A stretch of DNA of 57,189 bases from an uncultured Bacteroides sp. (GCF_905207245.1 NZ_CAJLKP010000036.1:1-57189), one strand, 5' to 3'. Numbered from the stretch's first letter, positions 17,714 through 27,339 are shown. Program-made: numbers and translations. Notes: a model not told the origin generated them from the letters alone.

Positions 17714-18190
17714 TCACTCATCCTCGTCTTCCTCCCAATCGTCTTCGTCTCCCAGAATATCCTGTAAAGCTTCGCTAAACTCTTCCGGGTTCATGAACGG
17801 TTGCTCGGTTTTCTCTTTTGCCCAGATTTCTATCGTATTGTCCACACCGATGAAACGTACATCGCTCTGTATGCCGGCCATTTGCAGGTAACGTTTGGGC
17901 AGCAAGATGCGTCCGTTCCCGTCGGGAACCATGATTTCCGCATCGCTCACAAATTGCCGGAAAATTTCTTGGTGTTTTGCGTTCCACTTATTCAGGCGCT
18001 TCCGTAGTTGGTTTTGCGTCTTGAACCAAACGCTTTCTGGATAGAGTACCAGGCAGTCTTGGAATACGTCTTTGCGCAGCACGAGTTTCTCTTCGGAGGC
18101 AGATTGCAGTTGCCTCCGAAAGCCGGCGGGGATAAATACACGTCCCTTAGCGTCGGTTTTCGCTTCTATATTGCCCAAAAAACGTATCAT
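17714..18190 (-). CDS. mraZ: Transcriptional regulator MraZ
   Basis: A 158-residue protein with two AbrB-like MraZ half-domains. Each carries the DxKGR-type motif: TDAKGRVFIPAGFR near the N-terminus and DGNGRILLPKRYL near residue 90. MraZ proteins form ring-shaped oligomers and bind short direct repeats upstream of their own operon, mainly repressing it. I chose ATG 18190 (MIRFLGNIEAKTD), the conserved N-terminus. A longer frame would run through the promoter. An acidic tail (DEDDWEEDEDE) closes the protein. First gene of the dcw operon. Confidence 0.96.
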   Translation of the reverse strand: MIRFLGNIEAKTDAKGRVFIPAGFRRQLQSASEEKLVLRKDVFQDCLVLYPESVWFKTQNQLRKRLNKWNAKHQEIFRQFVSDAEIMVPDGNGRILLPKRYLQMAGIQSDVRFIGVDNTIEIWAKEKTEQPFMNPEEFSEALQDILGDEDDWEEDEDE

Positions 18191-18216
18191 TGTTACCTTA
18201 TTATAATAAGCGACGG

Positions 18217-18248
18217 TAAAAGTACACATTTCCCCACAATTCCCCACA
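18217..18248 (-). promoter_or_regulatory. mraZ promoter with MraZ-box direct repeats
   Basis: On the minus strand the word TGTGGGGA occurs twice exactly 10 nt apart (18230-18248) and a third, partial TGTG follows at the same spacing. MraZ is known to bind direct TGGG-containing repeats at one-helical-turn spacing upstream of its operon. Directly downstream is TACTTTTA (18217-18224), one mismatch from the TAnnTTTG -7 box, so the repeats overlap the -33 region. This layout fits autorepression. Confidence 0.7.
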
Positions 18249-18383
18249 AGTTTTAACTAAAAACTTTTTGAGAAGTTTTCAACACCCTGTTCATTGTTTA
18301 TTTCGTTGATAATGAACATAGTGGTGAAAGGGCTTTTGGGTGGGGAATTGAGGTGGTTTTATAGTCTTAGTTTTGTATCCGGA

Positions 18384-18474
18384 CCATACTTGAGACGTAC
18401 CTGCTCCGTATCAACTCCGTAGCAAATTCGGTTAAAGGTACCTTCTAACCGAATTTGCTACGGAGCAAGTATGG
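18384..18474. repeat. Long intergenic palindrome
   Basis: Perfect 19-bp arms (18415-18433 and 18447-18465, CTCCGTAGCAAATTCGGTT and complement) surround a 13-nt loop that itself contains the palindrome AAGGTACCTT. Further out, CCATACTTG at 18384-18392 is the exact complement of CAAGTATGG at 18466-18474. It lies between two divergent promoters, where a terminator is not expected, and has no T-run. Confidence 0.75.
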
Positions 18475-18588
18475 AGTAAGTGCGATTTTGGTATGAAGCA
18501 GGTTGATTTTCATATTTAGTTCAACTTTGTAAAATGAGAAATAAATACTGTCTATGAATTTCGGTCATAAATGGCTAATTGGATAAAA

Positions 18589-18644
18589 TTGGATTAAAAA
18601 TAGTGATTATTGTAATTGTATTTTGGGGTTTTGCCCTACTTTTG
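18589..18644 (+). promoter_or_regulatory. Putative HTCS operator and promoter of the first GH2 gene
   Basis: TTGGAT at 18589-18594, the word AATAGTGATTATTGTA at 18599-18614, and a perfect -7 box TACTTTTG at 18637-18644. The 16-mer is identical in front of susC at 27351-27366. The spacing from TTGGAT to the -7 box is 42 nt here, 44 nt before susC and 42 nt before the 32756 sulfatase. Confidence 0.6.
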
Positions 18645-18708
18645 CATCGGATGTCAAAGACTGCCATCATTGCATCCAATCCATATACTTAAAATAATAC
18701 TATACCTT

Positions 18709-21383
18709 ATGAAGAGAATTATTCATTTTATCCTAATCTCCTTATTGCTAATTCCCTGCTGTTCTGTGCAGGCATCTCATCAACCCGAGTTTTCTACTGC
18801 CGGTTTTTTCCAACTGCCCAATTCCGGTCGTGAAGTGTTTTCCATGAATCCTGCCTGGCGCTTCTGCAAAGGAACCGTTGCGGGTGCTGAGGCTACGAAC
18901 TTTAATGATGCGGAATGGACGGTAGTCTCCCTTCCCAATGGCATTGAATATTTGCCGACGGAAGCCAGTGGTTGTATCAATTATCAGGGAGAAGTCTGGT
19001 ATCGCAAGCACTTCACCCCTGTAGATGCTTTGAAAGGGAAGAAACTGTTCCTGCACTTCGAAGCCATCATGGGAAAGAGTAAAGTATTCGTCAACGGGAA
19101 GTTGCTGACCGAACACTTTGGCGGTTATCTTCCTGTGGTGGTTGATATCTCTGACGTATTGAACTGGGGAGAGGATAATGTGATAGCCGTGTGGGCGGAT
19201 AACAGCGATGATACGAGCTATCCTCCCGGAAAGGCGCAGGATGTGCTCGACTTTACCTATTTTGGCGGCATTTATCGTGATTGCTGGCTGATAGCCCATA
19301 ATCCGGTCTTTATCACTGACCCGAACTTTGAGAACGAAGTAGCAGGCGGCGGCTTGTTTGTGGCTTATGATAAGGTGTCGGATGCCTCAGCCGAAGTGTT
19401 GCTGAAAGCACACGTGCGCAATGACAGCCGCAAAGCCTTTACGGGCGTTGTGGAATATGAGTTGCAGCAGCCGGATGGTACACAGGTTGCTTTTCTGAAT
19501 GATAAGATACAAGTACGTCCGGGGAAAGCGTTTATCTCGAAAGATAAAATCATAGTGAAGAATCCGATGCTCTGGAGTCCGGAAACTCCCACTTTATATA
19601 ATCTGATCGTACGTATCCGTGACCGCGAAGGCAATGTAGTGGACGGTTATCGCCGCCGTATCGGCATCCGTAGTGTAGAGTTTAAGGGAAAGGATGGTTT
19701 CTGGCTGAATGGCAAACCTTATGAAAGTCCGTTGGTTGGTGCTAACCGCCATCAGGACTTTGCGGTAGTGGGCAATGCCGTAGCTAACAGCATTCATTGG
19801 CGTGATGCAAAGAAACTGCGTGATGCCGGAATGAAAGTAATCCGTAACGCCCATTGTCCGCAAGACCCGGCATTCATGGATGCATGCGATGAGCTTGGGC
19901 TGTTTGTCATTGTCAATACGCCCGGCTGGCAGTTCTGGAATGACGCTCCCGAATTTGCGCAACGTGTTTATAGCGATATCCGTAACCTTGTGCGGCGCGA
20001 CCGCAATCATGCTTGTGTGTGGATGTGGGAACCTATCCTCAATGAAACCTGGTATCCGGAAGACTTCGCCAAGAACACCCGTGACATTGTAGACCAGGAA
20101 TATCCTTACCCATATTGTTATTCCGGTTGCGATAGCGGTGCACGTGGGCGTGAGCATTTCCCCGTGCTTTTCACACATCCCTCTTACGATGGCAAGTCGT
20201 GGGGCGATAAGGATGCTGACCCAAAGATAACCTATTTTACCCGTGAATGGGGTGACAATGTGGACGATTGGAGTTCGCATAACTCTCCCAGTCGTGTAGC
20301 CCGCAACTGGGGAGAACAGCCTATGCTTATCCAGGCACAGCATTATGCAAACCCTACTTATACATTCACCTGTTACGATGCCCTTTATCGTACTCCCCGC
20401 CAACATGTAGGTGGTTGTCTGTGGCACTCGTTCGACCACCAGCGCGGTTATCATCCCGACCCGTTTTATGGCGGACTGATGGACATATTCCGCCAGCCCA
20501 AGTACTCCTACTATATGTTCAAAGCACAGCGTTCGCCCCGGACGGAGGAACGGCTTTTTGAAACCGGTCCGATGGTGTATATTGCTCATGAGATGACACC
20601 GTTCTCCGGCAAGGATGTGACTGTTTATTCCAATTGCGATGAAGTGCGCCTCACCTTCTTGAAAGATGGAAAGACTTATACTTATAATAAACCGGTAGTT
20701 AAAGAAGGTATGCCTTCGCCTGTTATCACTTTCCCTGATGTCTACGATTTCATGGTTGATAAGGCCTTGTCACGGAAGAAAAAGCAGGATGAAGTATTGC
20801 TGCGGGCGGAAGGTTTGATAGCTGGTAAGGTGGTTGCTACGCACGAAGTGCACCCTGCCCGTCGTCCGGAGAAAGTATTGCTTTGGGTTGACAATGAGAA
20901 TGTGAACCTGAAAGCTGATGGTTCCGACTTTGTTACTGTAGTAGCTGCCATAGCCGATAAGAACGGGAATATTAACGTCTGAACAACTATTATGTGAAGT
21001 TCCATGTGGAAGGTGAAGGGCGTATTCTGGGAGATGCCGGAATATTGGCAAATCCCGCTCCGGTGAAGTGGGGGACGGCTCCGGTGCTGATACAGTCCAC
21101 TTTGAAGCCGGGCAAGATAAAGGTAACGGCAAGTGTGCTCTTTGAAGGCTCGCAGATGCCTGTAAGTGCTGTATTAGAATTAGAAAGCTATCCTGCCGCC
21201 CATCCGTTGGTTTATTCGGAGAAAGATGCGGCGCTGATTGCCGGTTCATCTTCTTTGCAAGCTGCCGGAATGTCTGCAAAGTCGTCTGCGGAGTTGGAAC
21301 AGGAACAGCTTCTGAAAGAGCAGAATGCTCAAAGACTGAAAGAGGTGGAGCAGCAACAGGAAGATTTCGGCGAAAGGAAGTAA
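18709..21383 (+). CDS. Glycoside hydrolase family 2 protein, frameshifted near the C-terminus
   Basis: Secreted GH2 enzyme. Signal sequence MKRIIHFILISLLLIPCC, sugar-binding jelly-roll domain to about residue 200, Ig-like domain to about 320, then the TIM barrel. Likely catalytic acid is E446 in EPILNETWYP and likely nucleophile E513 in TREWGDN. Members cleave beta-galactosides, beta-glucuronides or related bonds; the specificity is not visible. The frame stops at 20982 after DKNGNINV. The next frame resumes as RLNNYYVKFHVEGEGRILGD and runs to 21383, ending in a glutamine/glutamate-rich helix. One missing C near 20976 (AACGT for AACCGT) would restore 891 residues. ATG 18709 chosen because the promoter lies just upstream. 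Confidence 0.88.
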
Positions 21384-21443
21384 GTGAGTAAGTAACGAGT
21401 TACAAGCTGCGGAATACACAAAGTGATTTTGTTAGTTGTTACT

Positions 21444-21545
21444 ATCTGTCATGCTGAGCTTGTCGAAGCATCCCTTCTCCTAACATGTAGGACAGCCTTA
21501 TACCAAGGGAGAAGAGCCTTCGATAAACTCAGGATGACAGATACT
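21444..21545. repeat. REP-like imperfect palindrome between GH2 and sulfatase genes
   Basis: Left arm from ATCTGTCATGCTGAGCTTG and right arm ending CTCAGGATGACAGAT pair over about 35 nt with a few mismatches, enclosing a roughly 30-nt loop. Sequences of the type GTCATGCTGAGC...GAAGCATC occur as dispersed extragenic palindromes in many Bacteroidota, from general knowledge. It could limit readthrough or stabilise the upstream mRNA. Confidence 0.65.
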
Positions 21546-21601
21546 ATTGTAAAATAAAAAATGGATTAATTACGAATATCTACTTAGGAAATATATTTAA
21601 T

Positions 21602-23164
21602 ATGAAACAGATAGGTCTAACTTTAGGAGCAGGCTTCTTGGCTACTGTTTCTTTGTGTGCTAATGCGGCAAACAAGAATCCCAAACCTAACATTATCTTT
21701 ATCCTCTGCGACGACATGGGATACGGAGATTTAGGATGTTACGGACAGAAATACATTGAAACGCCTAACATAGACCGTATGGCAGCCGAAGGCATGCTGT
21801 TTACACAAGCCTATGCCGGTAGTCCCGTAAGTGCCCCTTCCCGTGCTTCGTTGATGACGGGGCAGCATACAGGGCATACCCATGTGCGCGGAAATAAAGA
21901 ATATTGGCAGGGAGTACCAACTGTAAAGTACGGGGTGAATGACGAATTTACCGTTGTCGGCCAGGAACCGTACGATGAAAACCATATCATTCTTCCTGAA
22001 ATCATGAAGAAGAACGGTTATACTACGGGAGTCTTTGGCAAGTGGGCAGGTGGTTATGAAGGCTCTTGTTCCACGCCGGATAAGCGGGGTATTGATGAAT
22101 TTTATGGTTATATATGCCAGTTCCAGGCTCATTTATACTATCCTAACTTTCTGAACAGATACAGCACACAGGAAGGAGACACAGGAGTTGTACGCATCCT
22201 GATGGAAGATAATATCAACTATCCGATGTTTGGTGACGACTACAGGAAACGTACCCAATATTCGGCAGACCTGATTCACGGTAAGGCGCTGGAATGGCTG
22301 GCCCAACAGGACGGAGAACAGCCTTTCTATGGCTTTTTCACCTACACCCTGCCGCATGCGGAACTTGTACAACCGAATGATTCCATATTGAAAGATTATA
22401 AGAAAAAGTTCTTTAGAGATAAAACCTGGGGAGGGGTTGAAGGTGGTCGCTATAATGCCACGGAACATACCCATGCCCAGTTTGCTGGTATGATTACCCG
22501 TTTGGACTACTACGTGGGTGAGGTTATGGAGAAATTAAAAGAAAAAGGACTGGACAAGAACACCATCGTCATTTTCAGCAGCGACAACGGACCTCACGAA
22601 GAGGGCGGGGCAGACCCGGAGTTCTTCGGGCGGGATGGGAAACTGCGCGGTCTGAAACGCCAATGTTACGAAGGCGGCATCCGGATTCCTTTCATTGTGC
22701 GCTGGCCGGAACGCATCTCCGCCGGTTCGGTAAACGACCACCAGTTAGCATTTTATGACATTATGCCTACATTTTGCGAATTAATAGATGACAAAGGCTT
22801 CCCGAAGAAGTATATCAACAAGAAGTTAGAAGGTGACTGTTTCGACGGTCTTTCTTTTGCCTCTACTTTATTAGGCAATGCCGACAAACAGCAGAAACAT
22901 GATTTCCTCTATTGGGAATTCCATGAAACAGACCAGATGGCTGTTCGCATGGGAGACTGGAAACTGGTAGTCAAGAAAGGGAAGCTCCATCTGTACGACC
23001 TTGCAAAGGATATTCACGAAGATGCCGATATAGCGGCGCAACATCCGGATGTTGTGAAACGGATACTTGAAGTTATCCGGCAGGAACATAGAGAAAACAA
23101 GATGTTCCCGGTGACATTGCCGGAATATGCCCTATACGAACAGGAAAATTGCGGTTTATTATAA
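21602..23164 (+). CDS. Secreted S1 sulfatase
   Basis: Type I sulfatase of 520 residues, signal peptide ending near LCANA. Metal-binding start FILCDDMGYGDLGCYG and the modification motif S77-A-P-S-R, where serine is oxidised to formylglycine by the anaerobic sulfatase-maturating enzyme. SLMTGQHTGH follows, and further metal/substrate positions lie in IVIFSSDNGPHEEGG. It should hydrolyse a sugar sulfate ester in the periplasm. The linkage (3-, 4- or 6-O) cannot be told from the sequence by eye. It lies in the polysaccharide locus, downstream of GH2 and a REP-like palindrome, converging with the HTCS gene. Confidence 0.92.
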   Translation: MKQIGLTLGAGFLATVSLCANAANKNPKPNIIFILCDDMGYGDLGCYGQKYIETPNIDRMAAEGMLFTQAYAGSPVSAPSRASLMTGQHTGHTHVRGNKEYWQGVPTVKYGVNDEFTVVGQEPYDENHIILPEIMKKNGYTTGVFGKWAGGYEGSCSTPDKRGIDEFYGYICQFQAHLYYPNFLNRYSTQEGDTGVVRILMEDNINYPMFGDDYRKRTQYSADLIHGKALEWLAQQDGEQPFYGFFTYTLPHAELVQPNDSILKDYKKKFFRDKTWGGVEGGRYNATEHTHAQFAGMITRLDYYVGEVMEKLKEKGLDKNTIVIFSSDNGPHEEGGADPEFFGRDGKLRGLKRQCYEGGIRIPFIVRWPERISAGSVNDHQLAFYDIMPTFCELIDDKGFPKKYINKKLEGDCFDGLSFASTLLGNADKQQKHDFLYWEFHETDQMAVRMGDWKLVVKKGKLHLYDLAKDIHEDADIAAQHPDVVKRILEVIRQEHRENKMFPVTLPEYALYEQENCGLL

Positions 23165-23218
23165 CTGTTTGAAAATGTGATTGATGAATAGTGTAATTGC
23201 CGTTACTGCTTTGCCTAC

Positions 23219-23243
23219 ATTTTGCCGTTGTGTTGGCAAAAAT
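23219..23243. terminator. Possible weak terminator between convergent sulfatase and HTCS genes
   Basis: An 8-bp stem (ATTTTGCC with GGCAAAAT) and an 8-nt loop lie in the 115-nt convergent gap. No clear T-run follows on either strand, so function is doubtful. Confidence 0.3.
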
Positions 23244-23279
23244 AGGGTTATTGTGATATCATAATTAACTCAAAGTCTT

Positions 23280-26200
23280 TCAGGAGTGTTTCTCCTTATA
23301 TTGCGTTGGCGAACATCCCATATACTGTTTGAATACCGTACTGAAATAGCGTGATGTAGAGACCCCCGTCTGATCCGCTATCTCATTTATGCTGAGGGCA
23401 CTGTGTGTAAGCAACCATACAGCCTTTTCCATCCTGATTTTAGTAATATAATCATTTGCCCCCATTCCGGTCAGTGCCTTCAGCTTGTTGTAGAGGGAAG
23501 CACGGCTAATGCCCAGCTCTGTGCAGAGTAGCGGTACTCCCATTTGCGGATTCTCCAGATTATCTGAAATGGTTTTATTCATTCGTTTGAGAAATATTTC
23601 GTCTGCCGAACTGAATGTACTTTCCTGTGGCTGAGGCAATGGCCCCGCTTCCGCATAGCGAGTCCGCATCCGCTCACGGTTTTTCAGTTGGCTTTGGATG
23701 ATGGTGTGAAGTATGCTGACCTCAAAAGGCTTCGTCAGATAAGCATCGGCTCCGTTCTTGTAGCCGAAAATCTGGCTTTCCTCATCATTGCGGGCGGTCA
23801 GCAGAATAATAGGGATATGGCTGATTTCCAGGTCTTCCTTGATGTGCTTGCACAACTCATACCCATTCATGCGTGGCATTTGTATGTCGCTGACAACTAT
23901 ATCCGGATATGATTCCCGACAAATGCGCAGCGCTTCTTCGCCGTCATAAGCTACCCATATTTTCTTGAATTTGCCTTTCAGTGCTTCGGACAAATAGTCA
24001 GTCAAATCCTTGTTGTCATCTACTATGAGCAGCGTGTTGTTCATGGTTTCCTCTTTTACGGCTGTTTCTTCCGGAACACTTTCCACTTCCTGGGTAGGAG
24101 CTAACAACTCATTCAGATAAGGTTGGGGTTGCAAGGTTACTTTCCCGGGCTGCACGTTGCGGGGCAACTCAAACCAGAAGGTTGCTCCGGGTGCGGTTTC
24201 GTGGTCATAAGCACCGATGCTCCCGCCATGCTGCTCGGCCAGAATCTTGGAATAGGAAAGACCGATACCTGTACCCGGGCGGCTGTTGTTACCTTGATAG
24301 AATCGGATAAAGAGATTGTTTATATCTATGTCCTTTAAGCCGGGACCTTCATCGGCTACAGAAATGCGTACGTTGCTCTGGTCTTCGGACAAACTTACGG
24401 ATACACTGATTTGCCCGTTTTCGGAATTGTATTTCAGTGCATTGATAAGCAGGTTCGTCAGGATGGTGGTGCATTTCTCCTTGTCAAAACAGAGGGTGTC
24501 TACTTCTTTGTCCGGATTGTAAACAATGGAAATTCCTTTCATTGTTGCCTCCGGCCGAAAATCATCAATAAGTTGTTCCACCCACGGGTTCAACTCTACG
24601 TTCTCTACATGCAGGGTGCTTTGTCCCATTTCCATTTTCCGTACATTCAGCACCATGTTCAGAAGCTCTTTCATGCGTCCGGACTGTTTGCTGATGCTTT
24701 GTATAATAGGGTATTTTTCATCCTCCGGTGATAAGGTTGCCAACAGTTGTTTTAGCGGGGCATGTATCAGGGTTAGCGGAGTGCGCAATTCATGGTTGAT
24801 GTTGATAAGGAAGCGCACTTTTTCTTCATACACTTGTTGCTCATGCTCTTTCATGGCCCATTTCAGCTTGTTTTCTTTGCGGCGCAGCAGGGAGAAGAAT
24901 ACGAGTACAATGCCGGAGAATACCACTATGATGCAACTGATTGTGAACCAGCCGGATTTATACCAGGGCGGAAGTACTATTAATTCCAGTATTTGGTAAT
25001 CTTCCGTCCATCCTCCACTGCGGGTGCTGCATGCAGCCATTACTTGATAAGTTCTTGCAGGCAAACCGCTGAGTGTCAGTTCCGGTTGATAAGAGTAGAT
25101 GACTTGCCCCTCCATTCCCCGCAGGGTGTAGCGATACATGGGTTTGCGGAAGATATCTTTGTCGTGGGCGATAATCTTTATGGATATGGGTTTGCTTTGT
25201 TCCGGAACTTTCAGGCTTTGTCCAGTGTTAATCAGGGTGTTCATGCGTTCTCCGCCCACCGATACATCAGCCAGTTCCAGCACGGGCGGAGTTGTTGACT
25301 CGTCGGGAAGTTGCTTGTTGACACAGAGCAGGCCGTTGACACCACCCATGTAGATATCGCCTTGGGCAGATAACAACCGTGGCTTTTCCAGATACTCATT
25401 CAGAATCACTCCGTCAGATTCTCCGTAGAGGATGAACTCTCCTTCGTGAATGAGGTGGGCAAACAGTTTTCCGTCAGTCCCCAGCCATACGCGGCCCCGT
25501 TTATCACAAATCAATGAATTGATTTCATTAATCAGGCTGTTGGGAATATTGACATGTTCTTGCTTTTCGATGGAGTAACGGCTGAGGCCGTAATTGCTTC
25601 CTATCCAGAAAACCCCGCTTTCATCGATGGCTATGGAATTGAATATGGTGTCTCCTTGACAACTGAAGAGAGTTTCCAATACATTTTTCCGGGAGTCTAT
25701 GCGGTAGATGCGTTTAAAATCGTGCAGGTAGGAGACAGGTCCTTCGCTCTCTATCGACAACATGGTACCGATAATCTCTTTAGTGTATTTGTCTAGTGAA
25801 ATAGGGGTGAATTCTTTCTTACCTATGTGGTAACTATAAGGCGATTCGGCAAGTAATAAAATGGTTTCGGGTGTGTTTTGGAATACGTTTACGGTTTTTC
25901 CACGCTTGCACATCAGTTCGTTGATGCTGTCATTTACGATAATGAGTGGCTGGTAATTTCCGGTTTTCCTGTCGAAGAAGAACAATCCTTTGCTAAACAG
26001 GGATACTAATAACCGTTGTTTGTCCACTCCTGTGATAGAAGATACTTTGTCTCCCCATGTAGACATGACGTGATGGAATTTCTTGTTGCCGGGATGAAGA
26101 CTGTTGATTCCACCGCCGTCTGTCCCGATCCAGATTTCGTCATCTTCGTCCTGATAGATGCATAAGATTGATTTCTCACTTAATCCGTATTCCGTGCCGG

Positions 26201-27188
26201 GCAGGGCATCCGAGTAAATCTTCATCCCTACTTCCTTAATGCTGATTAGTCCTCCGCGTACACTGCCTGCCCACATACTATTGTTAGCGTCAGCGTACAG
26301 ATAAAGAATGGAATTGACCGGCAGAGAGTAAGGATCGCCCGGAGTATGTGACAGGACGGACATCTCGTCGTTTTCCGGATTTAATATATAAATGCCTGCA
26401 CCGTCCGTTCCAATCCAGATGTGTCCGTCATTTTCGGCCAGTGAGAGCACGACGTTGGTTTGCAAAGGGGAGTTCCCGCTGTGGTAGGAGTGCAGAAGTT
26501 TGCCATTCCGGTCGTAGCACCTCACTCCTTGATGATAAGGAGCTATCCATATATTCCCATCCTTGTCGATAAGAGTGGAGATTAATTCGTTACTTTCAAA
26601 AGGGACAGGCCGTGTCTGACCGGTAGGTACGTCAATGAGTAATGCGTGGTTCCAGCGGTTACTGCACAATAGGGTGTGGTCGTCCCACTTTTGTAAGTTG
26701 GTAATATTGTATTTATTATTAGGTGTCAGAGGATATAAGAATTTGATTTTCCGGTTGGCATAGTCATATTTATAGAGTCTTCCGTTACCACCGAACAACA
26801 CGCCGTCGGTCCACGGGCAGATGGAAGTCACGGTCACCGGGTTGTTGTCTTCGTCGCGTGCCTGGAGGAATTTGTCTTCCTGATAATCGTAGTAGAATAA
26901 ACCTTTGGGAGTAATGGTCCAGATGGTATGTTCTTTATCTTCAATAATATGGGTGATATTTCCCAATAGATATTTCCTTAGTTCGTAGCCGTCGAAACGT
27001 CCGATACCCAGCCTCGTTCCCATCCATACGTATCCCTTCTCCTGGCTCACAACCAGGCAGCGGACCGAAGAGGACAGGCCGTTTTGCGTACTTATCTGCT
27101 GGAAAGCGTATTGTTTATTGCCGGCTGCTTTATCCGGAAAGAGCGATAATAGGAACAATACTAGTGTGGTTAACATGGTTTTTCTCAT
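23280..27188 (-). CDS. Hybrid two-component system regulator (HTCS)
   Basis: One-protein sensor-regulator of about 1302 residues. Signal peptide, then a periplasmic two-bladed-propeller sensor with repeats such as IWIGTDGAGIYILNP and VWLGTDGKLF, a Y_Y_Y domain, and a membrane helix near residue 745. The kinase has H799 in INHELRTPLTL and the ATPase motif PGTGIGLSYSK. A receiver domain has D1101 in VVSDIQMPR, and an AraC-type helix-turn-helix ends the protein. Such HTCS proteins sense an oligosaccharide in the periplasm and activate the neighbouring locus. It is transcribed divergently from susC. ATG 27188 precedes the signal peptide and lies downstream of a good promoter; a longer frame to 27245 is rejected. 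Confidence 0.96.
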   Translation of the reverse strand: MRKTMLTTLVLFLLSLFPDKAAGNKQYAFQQISTQNGLSSSVRCLVVSQEKGYVWMGTRLGIGRFDGYELRKYLLGNITHIIEDKEHTIWTITPKGLFYYDYQEDKFLQARDEDNNPVTVTSICPWTDGVLFGGNGRLYKYDYANRKIKFLYPLTPNNKYNITNLQKWDDHTLLCSNRWNHALLIDVPTGQTRPVPFESNELISTLIDKDGNIWIAPYHQGVRCYDRNGKLLHSYHSGNSPLQTNVVLSLAENDGHIWIGTDGAGIYILNPENDEMSVLSHTPGDPYSLPVNSILYLYADANNSMWAGSVRGGLISIKEVGMKIYSDALPGTEYGLSEKSILCIYQDEDDEIWIGTDGGGINSLHPGNKKFHHVMSTWGDKVSSITGVDKQRLLVSLFSKGLFFFDRKTGNYQPLIIVNDSINELMCKRGKTVNVFQNTPETILLLAESPYSYHIGKKEFTPISLDKYTKEIIGTMLSIESEGPVSYLHDFKRIYRIDSRKNVLETLFSCQGDTIFNSIAIDESGVFWIGSNYGLSRYSIEKQEHVNIPNSLINEINSLICDKRGRVWLGTDGKLFAHLIHEGEFILYGESDGVILNEYLEKPRLLSAQGDIYMGGVNGLLCVNKQLPDESTTPPVLELADVSVGGERMNTLINTGQSLKVPEQSKPISIKIIAHDKDIFRKPMYRYTLRGMEGQVIYSYQPELTLSGLPARTYQVMAACSTRSGGWTEDYQILELIVLPPWYKSGWFTISCIIVVFSGIVLVFFSLLRRKENKLKWAMKEHEQQVYEEKVRFLININHELRTPLTLIHAPLKQLLATLSPEDEKYPIIQSISKQSGRMKELLNMVLNVRKMEMGQSTLHVENVELNPWVEQLIDDFRPEATMKGISIVYNPDKEVDTLCFDKEKCTTILTNLLINALKYNSENGQISVSVSLSEDQSNVRISVADEGPGLKDIDINNLFIRFYQGNNSRPGTGIGLSYSKILAEQHGGSIGAYDHETAPGATFWFELPRNVQPGKVTLQPQPYLNELLAPTQEVESVPEETAVKEETMNNTLLIVDDNKDLTDYLSEALKGKFKKIWVAYDGEEALRICRESYPDIVVSDIQMPRMNGYELCKHIKEDLEISHIPIILLTARNDEESQIFGYKNGADAYLTKPFEVSILHTIIQSQLKNRERMRTRYAEAGPLPQPQESTFSSADEIFLKRMNKTISDNLENPQMGVPLLCTELGISRASLYNKLKALTGMGANDYITKIRMEKAVWLLTHSALSINEIADQTGVSTSRYFSTVFKQYMGCSPTQYKEKHS

Positions 27189-27209
27189 GGTGTTGTGCAA
27201 AGATTGGAA

Positions 27210-27241
27210 CAAAAATAAACTTTTGTATCGAACCATACAAA
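27210..27241 (-). promoter_or_regulatory. Promoter of the HTCS gene
   Basis: On the minus strand TTTG (27238-27241), a 20-nt spacer and TATTTTTG (27210-27217). This matches the Bacteroides primary sigma consensus (TTTG at -33, TAnnTTTG at -7) completely and lies about 22 nt upstream of the chosen ATG. Confidence 0.7.
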
Positions 27242-27339
27242 ACAAAAGGCAGGAATCTGATGGGAAGAAACTCCAATTTTGTCTATTTTTAGCTCCAAAT
27301 TTGGCTATACCTCTGCTGGAAGGCTGTAGGTAGTCAATT

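Larger units (their letters stand above)
18249..18708. other. Divergent intergenic region between mraZ and the polysaccharide locus
   Basis: About 460 nt without a gene. It holds an unexplained long palindrome near 18384-18474 and the promoter and putative operator of the first GH2 gene (18589-18644). An open frame from 18616 is only the upstream extension of the GH2 gene and includes the promoter. The remaining A/T-rich sequence shows nothing I can name. Confidence 0.7.

Noticed and set aside
18616..18708. Upstream start of the GH2 gene
   Set aside because: The extension includes the TACTTTTG promoter box and would put residues in front of a normal signal peptide.
19594..20589. Open frame of 331 codons opposite the first GH2 gene
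   Set aside because: It mirrors a well-supported GH2 barrel on the other strand and has no signal, domain or promoter of its own.
20994..21383. Separate small gene downstream of GH2
   Set aside because: Its first residues continue the GH2 C-terminal domain in another frame. It is the detached end of GH2, not an independent gene.
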